Below, piece by piece: positions 41,641-51,552 of a stretch of DNA of 64,000 bases. Numbering within the stretch: the stretch's first letter is position 1; every line of letters starts with the position of its first letter. The position numbers were made by a program, and so were the translations under genes. Under the pieces are notes generated by a model that saw only the letters and a list, made by a program, of their open reading frames with translations, made no database searches and was not told the DNA's origin. This DNA comes from Rhynchopus euleeides (taxonomy: Eukaryota; Euglenozoa; Diplonemea; Diplonemida; Diplonemidae). The stretch spans positions 1,860,001-1,924,000 of the forward strand of contig OY723237.1 in NCBI GenBank assembly GCA_963210315.1. Direction: 5' to 3'.

Positions 41641-43399
41641 CAGGGGGGGGTCAAATAAACGTACTTAGTTGAATAGTAGTACTTAGCCGAATAGTAGTAC
41701 TTATTTTTTTGGGGCTCTGGGGCACGTTGGGCCGTTGAATAGTAGTACTTACTTTTCACCCTTTTTTTTGGGGAAATTTTTCGTTTTTTTTGAGATTTTC
41801 TTTTTGGAGACACACAAATCTGCAAACTTTGGGGCAAGGAATGGGGACAACGGGGTCTATTGGTGCCACTTAGGGGAACCAGGGTGCACGGGGTCCGTAG
41901 AGGGGGGAAGTGACCTACGCTCAAAGATATGTCGTGACGAAGGGAATCGGGGCATCCCCCCTCAGACACATACGGACGGGAAACCAGCGAACCCGCAAAC
42001 TCCTGCGGTCCAGAGGCATCAGAACCACTGCTGAAGACCGCAAACCCGGAAACCCGCAAACTCCTGGGGTCCAGAGGCGTCAAAATCACTGCTGAAGAGC
42101 GGCGCGCATTAAACGACTCCTCATCTACGGCGTCCGCAGTCCCTACCACCAACGAGAAGATGTGGACGGATGGCCCCAGACACACCTCACCATAGATGTA
42201 GCCTTCGAGGACCAGCTGAGCCCACCCCCCACCCCCCGCAGCCCCCTTCCCTGACGTTGTTTGACATTCTCTCCTGTTGTGCAGCACTGATCAACACACG
42301 CCCGCAAACCCGCAATCCAACTGCCCAGATTTCACCATCCACCAACAGAGCCAATAGCTTCGGCTGGTGTCCGACATAATGATGACGTCCGATGCTTTCA
42401 TGTGCCTCCTGCTGATGGAATGCCTCCTGTTCAAGATATTCGAGGATGGGCCACCGCCATGCGCTCCCCGGCCTTCCTTCAACCAACTGGCCCGGGCCAG
42501 GGCACGCTGGTAGCCGAGCGCTTGCGGGATATGGGGTACGTGCTGAAGGTGTCGGGTGAGGAGGACGGGTTCGTGAAGAGCTCCCTTTGTCCGGACCTCA
42601 CCTTCGCACCAAGCACAGAAACATCCCCTGAGGCTGGTGGTGCGGACCTTGAACCTGGGTTGGACGGGAAGGCAAAAGAGAGCACAGAGAAGCAGTCCAC
42701 CCAAAAGAAAGTTGTGTCTCAGCCAACCCAACAGTCAAGCATCTTGGCATGGGCGAAGCCGGTTCGTGTGAACTCTCTCACACAGACACAGCCTTCCCAG
42801 TCCTCCCAGTCCTCCGAAAAGAAGCGCGCAGCGTCCCCGACCACCCAGACTCCCAACAAACACCGCAGGCTCTGCAAAGGGTGTAGGAAGCCTGGGCACA
42901 ACATGCAGACTTGCCCCAGCAAGCCCAAGAACTTGAAGAAGAAGTAAGTTGGGGCGTGCTGGTTGTGGCTTGTCTTTTTCACATCTTTTTTTAAGCATCA
43001 ACGCACCAACCAACCACCGACAGTGAAGCTGACAGCTCTGATGAACTGTGTATGCTTTCACTAACTCAACAAGAATGTCAACCAGGGGGGGGGGGGGGCA
43101 ATACAAATCAAAACGGTACGAAACCAAATGAGGGGCGAGTGGTAGGACGAGAACAGAGCGGATACTCGACCGGAAGGCAGAAGAAGTGAGAGACGGACGA
43201 CAGCAGTGGCCAGCGCGCCCCTGGTGGACCAAACAGCCCCGCAGAGCCCCTGCAAACAGCGTTTTTAGGAAAAGTTGAATAGACGTACTTAGTACGTCTA
43301 TTCGCTCGCAAACTATTTATTAATTTTCTGGCGAGGTCGATTTAGGCCCGCGCGTTCGCCGAATAGTAGTACTAAGTACGTTTATTTGACCCCCCCCTG
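41641..43399 (+). mobile_element. q2: TA-flanked transposon with zinc-knuckle gene
   Basis: The ends CAGGGGGGGGTCAAATAAAC and complement are flanked by TA (41639-41640, 43400-43401). The left subterminal region has three GAATAGTAGTACTTA words; the right has CGAATAGTAGTACTAAGTAC. q1 at the window start is the same element. A 45-bp coding stretch is duplicated with a 62-bp period (from 41994 and 42056). Upstream of the main ORF are shorter coding-like pieces in other frames (RIKRLLIYGVRSPYHQREDV at about 42107; LFDILSCCAALINTRPQ at about 42255), suggesting a spliced or decayed transposase. Confidence 0.85.
42402..42947 (+). CDS. transposon protein with C-terminal CCHC zinc knuckle
   Basis: The 181-residue frame has a folded-looking start (GWATAMRSPAFLQPTGPGQG, LVAERLRDMGYVLKVSGEED), a Ser/Gln/Thr-rich linker and a basic C-terminus with CKGCRKPGHNMQTC, a CX2CX4HX4C zinc knuckle, ending KNLKKK. 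Knuckles with the GHNxxTC form are common at the C-terminus of plant MULE/FAR1-like transposases, so this may be the last exon of a transposase; no catalytic DDE part is visible. The same protein is encoded in q1. The ATG used is simply the first in the frame; upstream exons are likely. Confidence 0.5.
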   Translation: MPPADGMPPVQDIRGWATAMRSPAFLQPTGPGQGTLVAERLRDMGYVLKVSGEEDGFVKSSLCPDLTFAPSTETSPEAGGADLEPGLDGKAKESTEKQSTQKKVVSQPTQQSSILAWAKPVRVNSLTQTQPSQSSQSSEKKRAASPTTQTPNKHRRLCKGCRKPGHNMQTCPSKPKNLKKK

Positions 43400-43744
43400 T
43401 AATTATTTTTTTATTTATTTTTTCAAAAACGTACCATTTTTTGGTACGTTTTGGTACGTTTTTTCCGCGTTTTCGATACGTACTAGACATGTACACGGTG
43501 GACTCCAGCGGGGGTAGGGTAACCCTTTTCGGGAGTCTCAACTAGGGGGAGTCCAACTCCCGCTAGCGGGAGTCTATACTCCCGCTAGGGGGAGTCTGAC
43601 TCCCCCTAGCGGGAGTCTTTTCACCTATTTTCACTCATTTTTCCCATGATACCTATGCAATGTGGCACTCGTCACTGAAGTACAGCCACACCAAACGAAA
43701 CGGACGTTTCCACCCATCCCAGCTCGCAGACCTGATTCACAAAA

Positions 43745-44125
43745 ATGGGGAAGACGACAACGAAGCCGGCAGCGAAGCCGGCGGCAAAGTCGATTAAGAA
43801 GAAGAAGAGCGCAGAGAGTCCCGAGGCTGCGGAGGCGACGAACATTGTGCATGATTTTTGCACGGCCTTCCCTGTTAAAAAAGGGGGCAGTGTGCTGACA
43901 CTGGGATCCATTAGAAGGCTCCTAGCAACGGTGTTGAGCAAGGAGCTCCACCAGCACAGCACCCAGGTGGCCAACGCAATCATCGCCATGTCTTCCCTGA
44001 CATGGATAAGTTCGCTGTCAGGGAAGTCGCAACGATGCGGAAGGAGGGCGCTCTCCGTCATATACAAGGTGGAGGCGAAGTATGGCAAGGTGCAGGATAC
44101 AAACGTGTCGTCGGGGGCAGCCTGA
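43745..44125 (+). CDS. small basic protein, weakly histone H2B-like
   Basis: 126 residues. The N-terminus MGKTTTKPAAKPAAKSIKKK is a Lys/Ala/Pro-rich tail. It is followed by FCTAFPVKKGGSVLTLGSIR and RLLATVLSKELHQHSTQVAN. The pattern S-x-[LI]-T-x3-I-x7-L-x2-EL-x2-H can be aligned without gaps to the last helices of histone H2B, where STITSREI and LLLPGELAKHA occupy the same places. Similarity is limited (about seven identities over 36), and the first H2B helices are missing or diverged. It lies in the first, truncated unit of element c. It could instead be an unrelated basic DNA-binding protein. Confidence 0.35.
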   Translation: MGKTTTKPAAKPAAKSIKKKKSAESPEAAEATNIVHDFCTAFPVKKGGSVLTLGSIRRLLATVLSKELHQHSTQVANAIIAMSSLTWISSLSGKSQRCGRRALSVIYKVEAKYGKVQDTNVSSGAA

Positions 44126-44390
44126 AGCCGCGAATGATCGCGACACGGGCGAACGGCTTGGCACCGTGGGTCTGGATAGATGCTGGAGTTCGGCCGGGTG
44201 AAACCGGAAGTCGCAGCAAAATTTGCCCCCCCAGATTTCTTCCTCAAACCCACCCGTGGGCTGATCCGGCCTTGCACGGTGGACTCCAGCGGGGGTAGGG
44301 TACCACTACCGGGTTTAACCCTTTTCGGGAGTCTCAACTAGGGGGAATCCAACTCCCGCTAGCGGGAGTATAGATCAGCAGTGGGCAACA

Positions 44391-44651
44391 ATGAGGCGAT
44401 GCGGGGGGCGAGGGCACCGATGCTCACTGTGCGACATCCCAGAAGAACGCTGGTATCAACAGGTGCATCGATACCCGCACCTGACTCTCTCTGAGATGAA
44501 AGAGGCTGGCTACCCCTCCCTCTTGGCAGGTGTGCTTCCCAATGCCCGCTACGTCACCCCAGCACTCCATGACTGCAAGGGGCTCGCCATGCGGCTGATC
44601 AGGGTACTGGATGACAGGGGTGGAGCTTGGGGGTTTTTTCGGGTCAGCTGA
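44391..44651 (+). CDS. element c protein fragment with Cys pair, unknown
   Basis: 86 codons: CGGRGHRCSLCDIPEERWYQ, then LTLSEMKEAGYPSLLAGVLP and YVTPALHDCKGLAMRLIRVL. Composition and codon use look like genuine coding sequence. The CxxC pair and the ALHDCKG motif could belong to a transposase, but I do not recognise the family. The frame leaves coding at about 44640 (TTTTTTCGGG), near k repeats at 44868-45090 that probably inserted later. It may join the frame at 45330. Confidence 0.4.
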   Translation: MRRCGGRGHRCSLCDIPEERWYQQVHRYPHLTLSEMKEAGYPSLLAGVLPNARYVTPALHDCKGLAMRLIRVLDDRGGAWGFFRVS

Positions 44652-44867
44652 CCTGATTTTCTGCAGGCCCTCACAAAAAATCAGGTCAGGGGTAAAAAGA
44701 AAAAAAAATATAGATTTTCGGGAAACCGGAAAAGTTGGCTCCTCGCCTTGGGGCCTCAAGGTGACCAGGAGGCGTTTCGTGAGCAAAGTGACCCCAGCGA
44801 CATGAGCACAGGCCTCAAACAGTCACAATAGAGGACAAATGAAGCTGCCCAACCCGTACCGTGCACC

Positions 44868-45090
44868 AGACGTTTACTACCGTGGCCTCCGGTGGCTGGG
44901 GGGCTCCGCCCCCCAGACCCCCCTGTGGCATGTGCCTGTCTTGTACCCAAGCCCTTTACATCAGGGAATCTCAGTATCCTCAGGAGGACGCAGCCAACTC
45001 ACACAGAATCCGTACGCCCGCAAGTCACAGATGTTCACTACCGTGGCCTCCGGCGGCTGGGAGCTCCGCCTCCCAGACCCCCCCTACGGC
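44868..45090 (-). repeat. k repeats, pair, inverted
   Basis: Two k units in the orientation opposite to 34878-35075. The following 45095-45185 matches, inverted, the stretch preceding k at 34790-34870 (GCGCAAGGACTTGG, GGAACCGATATG, AGATCAGTGCTC). So k is part of a larger dispersed unit of at least 300 bp. Confidence 0.75.
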
Positions 45091-45329
45091 ATGTGTTTGT
45101 CTTGTAACCAAGTCCTTGCGCGTCCGGGGCTGCATATCGGTTCCGGTACCTCGCGGGAGGCTGGGCCTGAGCACTGATCTCTGAGACGAACCGGGGGGGA
45201 ACCCATAAGAAAAAATTGGCTGACCCGATCTGACCCGATCCAGCCCGCAACCCCATATTTCAAGCTCCACCCCTGCTGGATGAGACAACAAAAAAATATT
45301 CGACAAGACCTGTACAAACCTTGCACTGA

Positions 45330-46196
45330 ATGTGTCGCAGCATGGGACAGGTGCTCAGTTCCGGAAGGTCGTGCTTGCCTGTCACAGGACACACCTACAA
45401 GGGCTTGTTCCGCTACCTCTTTGTCTCCCTTGCAGACCTCATGCATTTCCGGTATGCAGACATCCCCTGGCGCTTCTGGGGATGCAAGGATGAGTCAGCC
45501 CGGATTCCCTTCTTGCGTGCTCGGATCTCAGGGCATATATTTCACTGGTTGATGGAGCATGCCGAAAAGGGATCAACGCGGAATGCCTACGTACACAGTC
45601 TCCATCATTGGTGGGCTCCAGAAGATGCAGTGCCTCTGCAGAACAACGACGAATTTGAAGAAGCAGAGAACGGACATCGCAAGAAAGATGCCGTTACAAT
45701 CGCCAGCTCCGCAACTTACGAGAGAGATCTTGCGATGGCAGAAGAGAAGCGGCGCGCATCGGGCATGCCTTGGAAGGTTGCGCACCTGTCGCAGGACGGG
45801 ATCCTCGGGTATAGAGAAGTCATCCTGTGTCCGTGTCTGCACACCCGACACGCTCATAGATTGGCTGTGTATGTTCTTTGCACACAGTTGACACAGCTGC
45901 AGAAGGGGTTTGTGCACTGCAACACACAGGACTTCGTTGAACCCATCAGCGCGCCCTACTTCCTGTTCCGGTTCCCCGAAGGACACCGCAAATTATCGCT
46001 CTGCTTGTGCAAAATGCCAATCCCGCTGGGGGCGACTTTCACACCATTCGTGTCATCCGAGGCGACTTTGAGCACGCTTGACCAACGCGCACAGCAGGAG
46101 GGGGATGACAGTTCTGACGAAGAAGATGAGGCCTGCAGGATGGCTTGTCTTGCCCAAGGTGTAACACAACTACGACAGGCGATGGCCGCACTTTGA
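45330..46196 (+). CDS. element c protein, 288 aa, unknown family
   Basis: From ATG (MCRSMGQVLSS) the frame reads GLFRYLFVSLADLMHFRYAD, IPWRFWGCKDESARIPFLRA, a charged helix (DLAMAEEKRRASGMPWKVAH), CPCLHTRHAHRLAVYVLCTQ and an acidic tail (QQEGDDSSDEEDEACRMA). The CPCLHTRHAH stretch may bind metal. There is no recognised catalytic triad. It fills most of element c upstream of its right end and has normal coding texture, so it is the best candidate for the element's mobility protein. The N-terminus may be spliced from 44391-44651. Confidence 0.45.
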   Translation: MCRSMGQVLSSGRSCLPVTGHTYKGLFRYLFVSLADLMHFRYADIPWRFWGCKDESARIPFLRARISGHIFHWLMEHAEKGSTRNAYVHSLHHWWAPEDAVPLQNNDEFEEAENGHRKKDAVTIASSATYERDLAMAEEKRRASGMPWKVAHLSQDGILGYREVILCPCLHTRHAHRLAVYVLCTQLTQLQKGFVHCNTQDFVEPISAPYFLFRFPEGHRKLSLCLCKMPIPLGATFTPFVSSEATLSTLDQRAQQEGDDSSDEEDEACRMACLAQGVTQLRQAMAAL

Positions 46197-46513
46197 CACC
46201 TCAAATTCTAACCGCTCACCTCCGCAGGTGTAGCCGCTACCAGGAGGATAGGTAGGTAGTCCAGAGTCCGGGGAAACTGACAGAAGCAAAACAAGCCCCT
46301 CCCCATCCCTCTTCCACCATGATTTTACCCCCCACGCCAGTAGACTGTAACTATATCATGGGAAAAATGGATGAAAATAGGTGAAAAGACTCCCGCTAGG
46401 GGGAGTCAGACTCCCCCTAGCGGGAGTCTGGACTCCCGCTAGCGGGAGTCTTTGACACCCGCTCAGACTCCCGCTCCCAGACTCCCGCTAGGGCCGCTGG
46501 AGTCCACCGTGTA

Positions 46514-46555
46514 TGTTATACGAGGGCAGACTTTGATTTTCTTCTGCAGGTCTGA
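46514..46555 (+). pseudogene. 3' part of the interrupted exon
   Basis: Fourteen codons after the right TA of c, TGT to TGA, continue the frame broken at 39357 (the ATA codon keeps its TA). It reads ADFDFLLQV and then stops. The same bases also contain a good splice acceptor (TTTTCTTCTGCAG), so the alternative is an exon starting at 46550. Confidence 0.4.
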
Positions 46556-46602
46556 GCAATACGGCATATTTGACCTAATCCGCCTCGCCTCCACTAATTT
46601 GC

Positions 46603-47143
46603 CCAGGGTCGCCCACCACTCGCCCACACTCGGCCACACTCGCCCACAACTCGCCCACGTTCGCCCACATTCGCCCACACTCGGCCACACCTCGCCCACA
46701 CTCGCCCACACTCGCCCACATGCATTCGCCCACATTCGCCCACACTCGCCCACATTCGCCCACACTCGACCACCACTCGCCCACATTCGCCCACACTCGC
46801 CCACACTCGCCCACACTCGCCCACACTCGCCCACACTCGCCCACAACTCGCCCACACTCGCCCACGTTCGCCCACATTCGCCCACACTCGGCCACACTCG
46901 CCCACAACTCGCCCACACTCGCCCACACATGCATTCGCCCACATTCGCCCACACTCGCCCACACTCGCCCACATTCGCCCACACTCGCCCACACTCGCCC
47001 ACATTCGCCCACACTCGACCACCACTCGCCCACATTCGCCCACACTCGCCCACACTCGACCACCCTCGCCCACCCTCTTCCGCACTCTTGCACGTTCGCC
47101 CACGTTCGCCCACACTCGCCCACCTTCGACCACCCTCGCCCGG
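46603..47143. repeat. 10-bp minisatellite, copy 2
   Basis: The unit is CGCCCACACT, about 54 copies, with the same variants as 33445-33896, including two CACATGCATTCG interruptions (one in copy 1). It is enclosed by GACCTAATCCGCCTCGCCTCC-like and GGAGGCGAGGTGGATTAGGTC sequence, an inverted pair that may mark the ends of the unit. Confidence 0.9.
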
Positions 47144-47144
47144 A

Positions 47145-48577
47145 GGCGAGGTGGATTAGGTCAATATTCGTTTTAAACGCCACCCCATTGCTCAAATCGA
47201 GAACCAAAACCAGCGAACGGCGTATCCCCGCTGACACTTGACGCTGAGACACACTCCAAAAAAATGTTCAAACTCGCTCAAATCGTTCAACACTTAAACT
47301 CATCAGTGCCTTGATGCTCAAATCTCCTGCCTCGTGGTGGCAGAACTGGGTGCGATCAATGAATGATGCTACAGTATCAGGTGTGGCTCTATTTTGGGGG
47401 TATTTTGGCCGATTTTCGAAATCCTATTTTGGTTTTTTTGCACTTTTTTTGGGTGCTTTTTTGCACGATTTCTGTGCCTCAGACACAGATTTTGGTGTGA
47501 TTTTTGCGCTATTTTGATTCACTCTGCCTGACCGATGCATACGATTCGAAAAAATGGCGAAAAAATTGCTATCAACAACGGTGAACGAATGGAGGTAGAT
47601 GGGGAAGTGGAAGGACACAGCACGCCCTCCCACTGCTCGCCACCTGTACACTACCTCTCTGTTCAAGGCGGTCAGTGCCTCTTGGTGCTGCACACAAATC
47701 ACTGCTGCATCCCAGGGCGCCTTCCCTTGTGAGAATAGCGAAACCTCTGCGGTTGCAGTTTGGTGGTTGAGGCCGGCGGTGGTGACATCACTTTGGTGAC
47801 TGTGATTCCTTCCCCCTGAGCTCGACCAGATCCAGGTCGACCTGGTGCTGTGTGGCTCCTGGTGTGGTATCTCCTTGCTTCCTCGCACACATACACGTGG
47901 TTCCTCGCCACGGATGCCCACCAAGTCGAACCCGAAACATGATCACGGGCCCACGACGACCCTTTCGAGATGTCATGGCCGCAAGCCCACAAACCCGATC
48001 GCATTCGCAAGGTGGTTCGTCTCTTAGAGATCAGTGCTCGGGCCCAGCCGAGGGTGCTGGAACCGATATGCCACAGCCCCGTACGCGCAAGGACTTGGCT
48101 CCAAGACCAGGCACAAGCCACAGGGGGGTCTGGGGGGCGGAGCCCCCCAGCCGCCGGAGGCCACGGTAGCGAACGTCTGTTGGCCTGGCTCCATAGTCGC
48201 ATACGCTCAAGTACAACACAACTGACAGATAGCGGCTATAATCATAGCACAGGTCGCATGGGGGGGTCTGGGGGGCGGAGCCCCCCAGCCGCCGGAGGCC
48301 ACGGTAGTGAACATCTGTTGGTTTGAGCTCGAGAGCAAGCCTCTCACACCACCGCCCTCCGACCCCCCTCTCCACCCCCAGGTGCAAAATTTTTTTGCAT
48401 CCGGAAAATGTGTTCTTTTGAATGTTTGAGCACATCCAAGACCGGGAACATAAAATTTTTCTGCCAATACCAAGTAGGGTCACAATAAAATCCAAAAGAA
48501 AAAAGTGCAAAAAATAGTGCAAAAAATATTTTTTTCCCAAATTCCTATTTTCATTCCGTGAAATAGATACACGCCTG
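47145..48577. repeat. 1.4-kb direct duplication, copy 2
   Basis: See 33890-35334. Copies are near-identical, so the duplication is recent. It contains k repeats at 48122-48181 and 48259-48319. The frames on both strands are identical in the two copies but show no coding bias. Confidence 0.85.
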
Positions 48578-48579
48578 TA

Positions 48580-49203
48580 CAGTATAGCCTAATATTTATG
48601 GATTTTTAATTTATGGACACACCCCCGCAGAAATTAATTGTCTATAAATTATAAATCCACAAATCATGTGTCCATATTTCCTTGGTTGGTAAACTCTCTT
48701 TGCTTGGCCATCACATCCCCACCTTGAAGGTTACAACCAAACACACCAACAATGGACATTGCTGGTCAGATGGTTGCTGCTGCCAAGCAGCAGGAGAACG
48801 ATGGACGAGGAGGTGGTCGCTCTCGGGCGTGGCCTGACTGCGGATGAGATCCGTCGACTGACGGATGACTGCGCACCTCTGTGAGAAGGGATGCTATCTT
48901 GGGCTTTTAGTCACATGGTGCCATTGCGCTTTCACTTTTTCTTTTTCCACACAGGACCTGCAGATCGACTCGGCCTGTCACATGGAAAGGACACGCGTGA
49001 CTGGACCCCCTCTGAAAAACGACCACCCGACTTTGGCAGTACCGTACCGTGCTCGCTCCGCTCGCACCCCCCCCCCCCTCCAAAAATAAAAATAATTATT
49101 GCCCCCCCCCCCGGAAAATCCGGAAGAATTAATTGTCCATAAATTAGAGGTCCATAAAATACCCGTCCGCGAATTATGGGCGTATAATTTATAAGCTATA
49201 CTG
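48580..49203. mobile_element. x: TA-flanked, pogo/mariner-like MITE
   Basis: The ends CAGTATAGC and complement GCTATACTG are flanked by TA (48578-48579, 49204-49205). Long AT-rich arms with ATAATTTATGG and CCATAAATT words follow. TA duplication and a CAGTAT start fit Tc1/mariner (pogo-like) elements. The interior has two short start regions (48752, MDIAGQMVAAAKQQE; 48801, MDEEVVALGRGLTADEIRRL) and an intron-like GTGAGA...CCACACAG, but no complete protein. Confidence 0.65.
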
Positions 49204-49205
49204 TA

Positions 49206-51550
49206 TTGTGTGTCGGTTTGCCTCTGGGGCAAATAGCCGGAACCGTTGGCTAGCGGCAACGTTGCGTCGGGGGGTGCGCCCATCTTCTGTTGGAGTTGGG
49301 TGGGATATCAGTGGAAAAGGAAAATATCCGAAGAGAAAACAGAGGGGCTCATAACTCTACATCCTATAGGGGGTCTTCGCTGGCCGTTATCCTCCGTCAA
49401 TCTCCGTCAGTTTTCAGCTAATTCAACAGGGAATTCACCAACATGCACTGACGGTCACCCCGTAGCGAAGACCCCCATGGAAGGGGAAAATGGGGGTTTC
49501 TATTCACAGAAAAAAAACACAGCTATTTATTTTTACGCACCCACACGCATAGCGTACCCTGCGACCAACTTCCCACTTCCCTTACTTTGCCACCACCTGC
49601 TCTGCAGAAGCGAATTTCTTTTTTTTGCCTCCAACAGGGCAGCAGCGACGTGCGTGGTGTCTCCTGTGATGGTCATATTTTCAGCTTTATCTTCTTTTGA
49701 TTGACGAGGGGGTTTAGGAGTGGGCGGGGGGGTAATTTCTGTACCGCAACAGAGGGAGTAACAAAAGATGGCCTGGTCGTGCCTGTTCGGACCCATCTGG
49801 GTCTCTGGCGGGGCCTGAGGCCCCGGTGATTCATGAGCCCAACAAAAAGAAATGTGATCAGGCTTTGCCGGAAGCTTCCCGTAGCAATGGTGAAAAGTGG
49901 TGCAAGCAGCAACTCTGAAATATTTCAGAGTTGCTAATCCGCGAAGAGGTGGCCCAATCAATAAGCTGGTCTCCCGACACACAGACACGCGCCATCCCCC
50001 CACATCTCAGACTGCCACGCCTTGTTCGGCACCTGCACTCTCCCCCGCCCCCTCTCTCCGATGCGAGGCCCGAAAGACACTACCCTGCCGTTGCTGTTCG
50101 AAATTACAAAATAACCATAGCAATCCCTGATCTTTCTTTCCCAGCGCACACTTCGATCTGGGCAGAAAGTGTCAAACGTTGATCCCCATTTTCCCCCATG
50201 ATCCCCTCCCCGACCCCCCCGTCCACTGCCAACCTCAGTGCAGCCCCCCTCGCGTTGTGCAGTTCGGAGGATCCGTAACCGGTCGTACCCGGAAGGAGAT
50301 TGCCGGATTGCACACAACGCCTTCCATCTGTGCTATGTTACCAGAACTGGTATGTCTCGGGCACAACAAAATACGGTATCGGGTGTGTGTGTGTGTGTGG
50401 TGGGTCATTGGCAGGTACTGTTCGGACAAAACAAATCACGCAACCCCAAGTGTGCGACAAAACGGGGCAAGCGTTTGGGTGCTTGGTGCCCGCCATGCCC
50501 CCGTCAGGTCACGTGGGGTGAAATCGCTTACACCACACGGAACAGGCCAACATTTCTAGCCAAAAAAATCCGGGGCAGGTGTCCGGGTCGGGCCGACCCT
50601 TGCCCCACCCCCCCCCCCCCCTTTTTGGAGAGGGGGGTCTGGTGCCTGTGCGCGTCCTGTCGTTCTGTGGCTGATTGCTTTGCTCTTCACCTTTTCAGGG
50701 GCATGTTGATGTCGTGAAACGCAACCAATATAACCGAGTGCGTTCAAGGCATTGGATCATGAAACTGGCCGACTTCCGAATGGGGTGCGCCTGCAGAGGG
50801 GAGGCATGCGTTTGGGAAGCACTTATCGCCTGCCCGCAAATCAATAGCGGCGATGTTGTTCGGAGGTATTGCTTCGCCCCCCTCCCCCTCCCCACTCCTC
50901 CGCTCAAAGTCCTGTCCAATTCAAGATGTGGCTGACTCGACCTGGCGGAGGTCACGAAATAGGACAGGCAACATATTTCCCTCGGGGGTGTGCGTTCGGA
51001 ATCTGAATGAATTGCCAAAATATTCCGCCTGACGCACAACCCATGGGATGCGAAGAGGGCCAGTCTTGTTGTCGATTCGATTCACATTGTTACACCTCTT
51101 ACGCACACGACTTTCGCGCGGAAAGTGTCATTCAGCTCTGCCAAACGTGCTCTACACACCACCCCCTTCATCAGGCAAGTGGGTTTGTAAGTGTGTGTGG
51201 AAGCGTCAACGCATCAAACGAAGTATCAACAGTAGAGAAAGAGCGGCAGAGTTGAAGTGACACTTTGTTCTCGAGCCGCGTGCCCTCAAAGTATGCCCAC
51301 TCTGATGTGCAGTGGCGAGGTCACATGCAGCGGAACGTGACACGACGTTAACTATGGTTTCAGAAACATTCGAACGATGCCCTCTCTCCGCAACTTCTGG
51401 CTCCCCCCCACCCACCCACCACCATCGCGAAACGAACAGGCAGGCGCCCCCACAAGGCGTTTGAAGCCAGACGGAAAAGATGCTCTCTAACCCCACTCCT
51501 ACCCCCTACCCCCCCTCGTGCTTTCTACGTTCTACTTTACCCCCCCCCCC
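49206..51550. other. intergenic DNA
   Basis: Apart from MITE u2, I see only scattered acceptor-like CAG sites, C runs and a GT microsatellite near 50385. A perfect 10-bp inverted pair TTGCAGAGT-like sequence is at 49910-49936 (AACTCTGAAATATTTCAGAGTT). No frame has convincing coding texture. Confidence 0.4.
49369..49476. mobile_element. u2: small MITE (ends GGGGGTCTTCGC)
   Basis: The arms GGGGGTCTTCGCTGG and CGTAGCGAAGACCCCC are inverted. The core GTCAGTTTTCAGCTAATTCA matches u1 in reverse complement. Length 108 bp. Confidence 0.7.
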
Positions 51551-51552
51551 TA

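Larger units (their letters stand above)
39358..43491. mobile_element. j: TA-flanked element holding h core and q2
   Basis: The ends are CATGTCCACTACGTACGG on the left and, complemented, CATGTCTAGTACGTATCG on the right; both continue AAAACGCGGAAAA. TA flanks at 39356-39357 and 43492-43493. Subterminal DNA repeats CGTACC and AAAACGCG words. It contains the h core (39527-41535), then AAAACGCGCAAAA repeats, then q2 inserted at a TA. Confidence 0.8.
43494..46511 (+). mobile_element. c: CACGGTGG-ended, CACTA-like transposon
   Basis: The ends CACGGTGGACTCCAGCGG and complement (imperfect inside) are flanked by TA (43492-43493, 46512-46513). Both subterminal ~120-bp regions consist of GGGAGTC / GACTCCC words in both orientations, as in the subterminal repeats of EnSpm/CACTA elements. 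A second left terminus at 44275-44360 lies inside, so the structure is composite. It carries at least three gene-like frames. c sits exactly at the right TA of j. Confidence 0.75.

Noticed and set aside
41910..42379. Short plus-strand frames upstream of the zinc-knuckle gene as separate genes
   Set aside because: They are pieces of one decayed or spliced transposon gene in q2 and repeat in q1.
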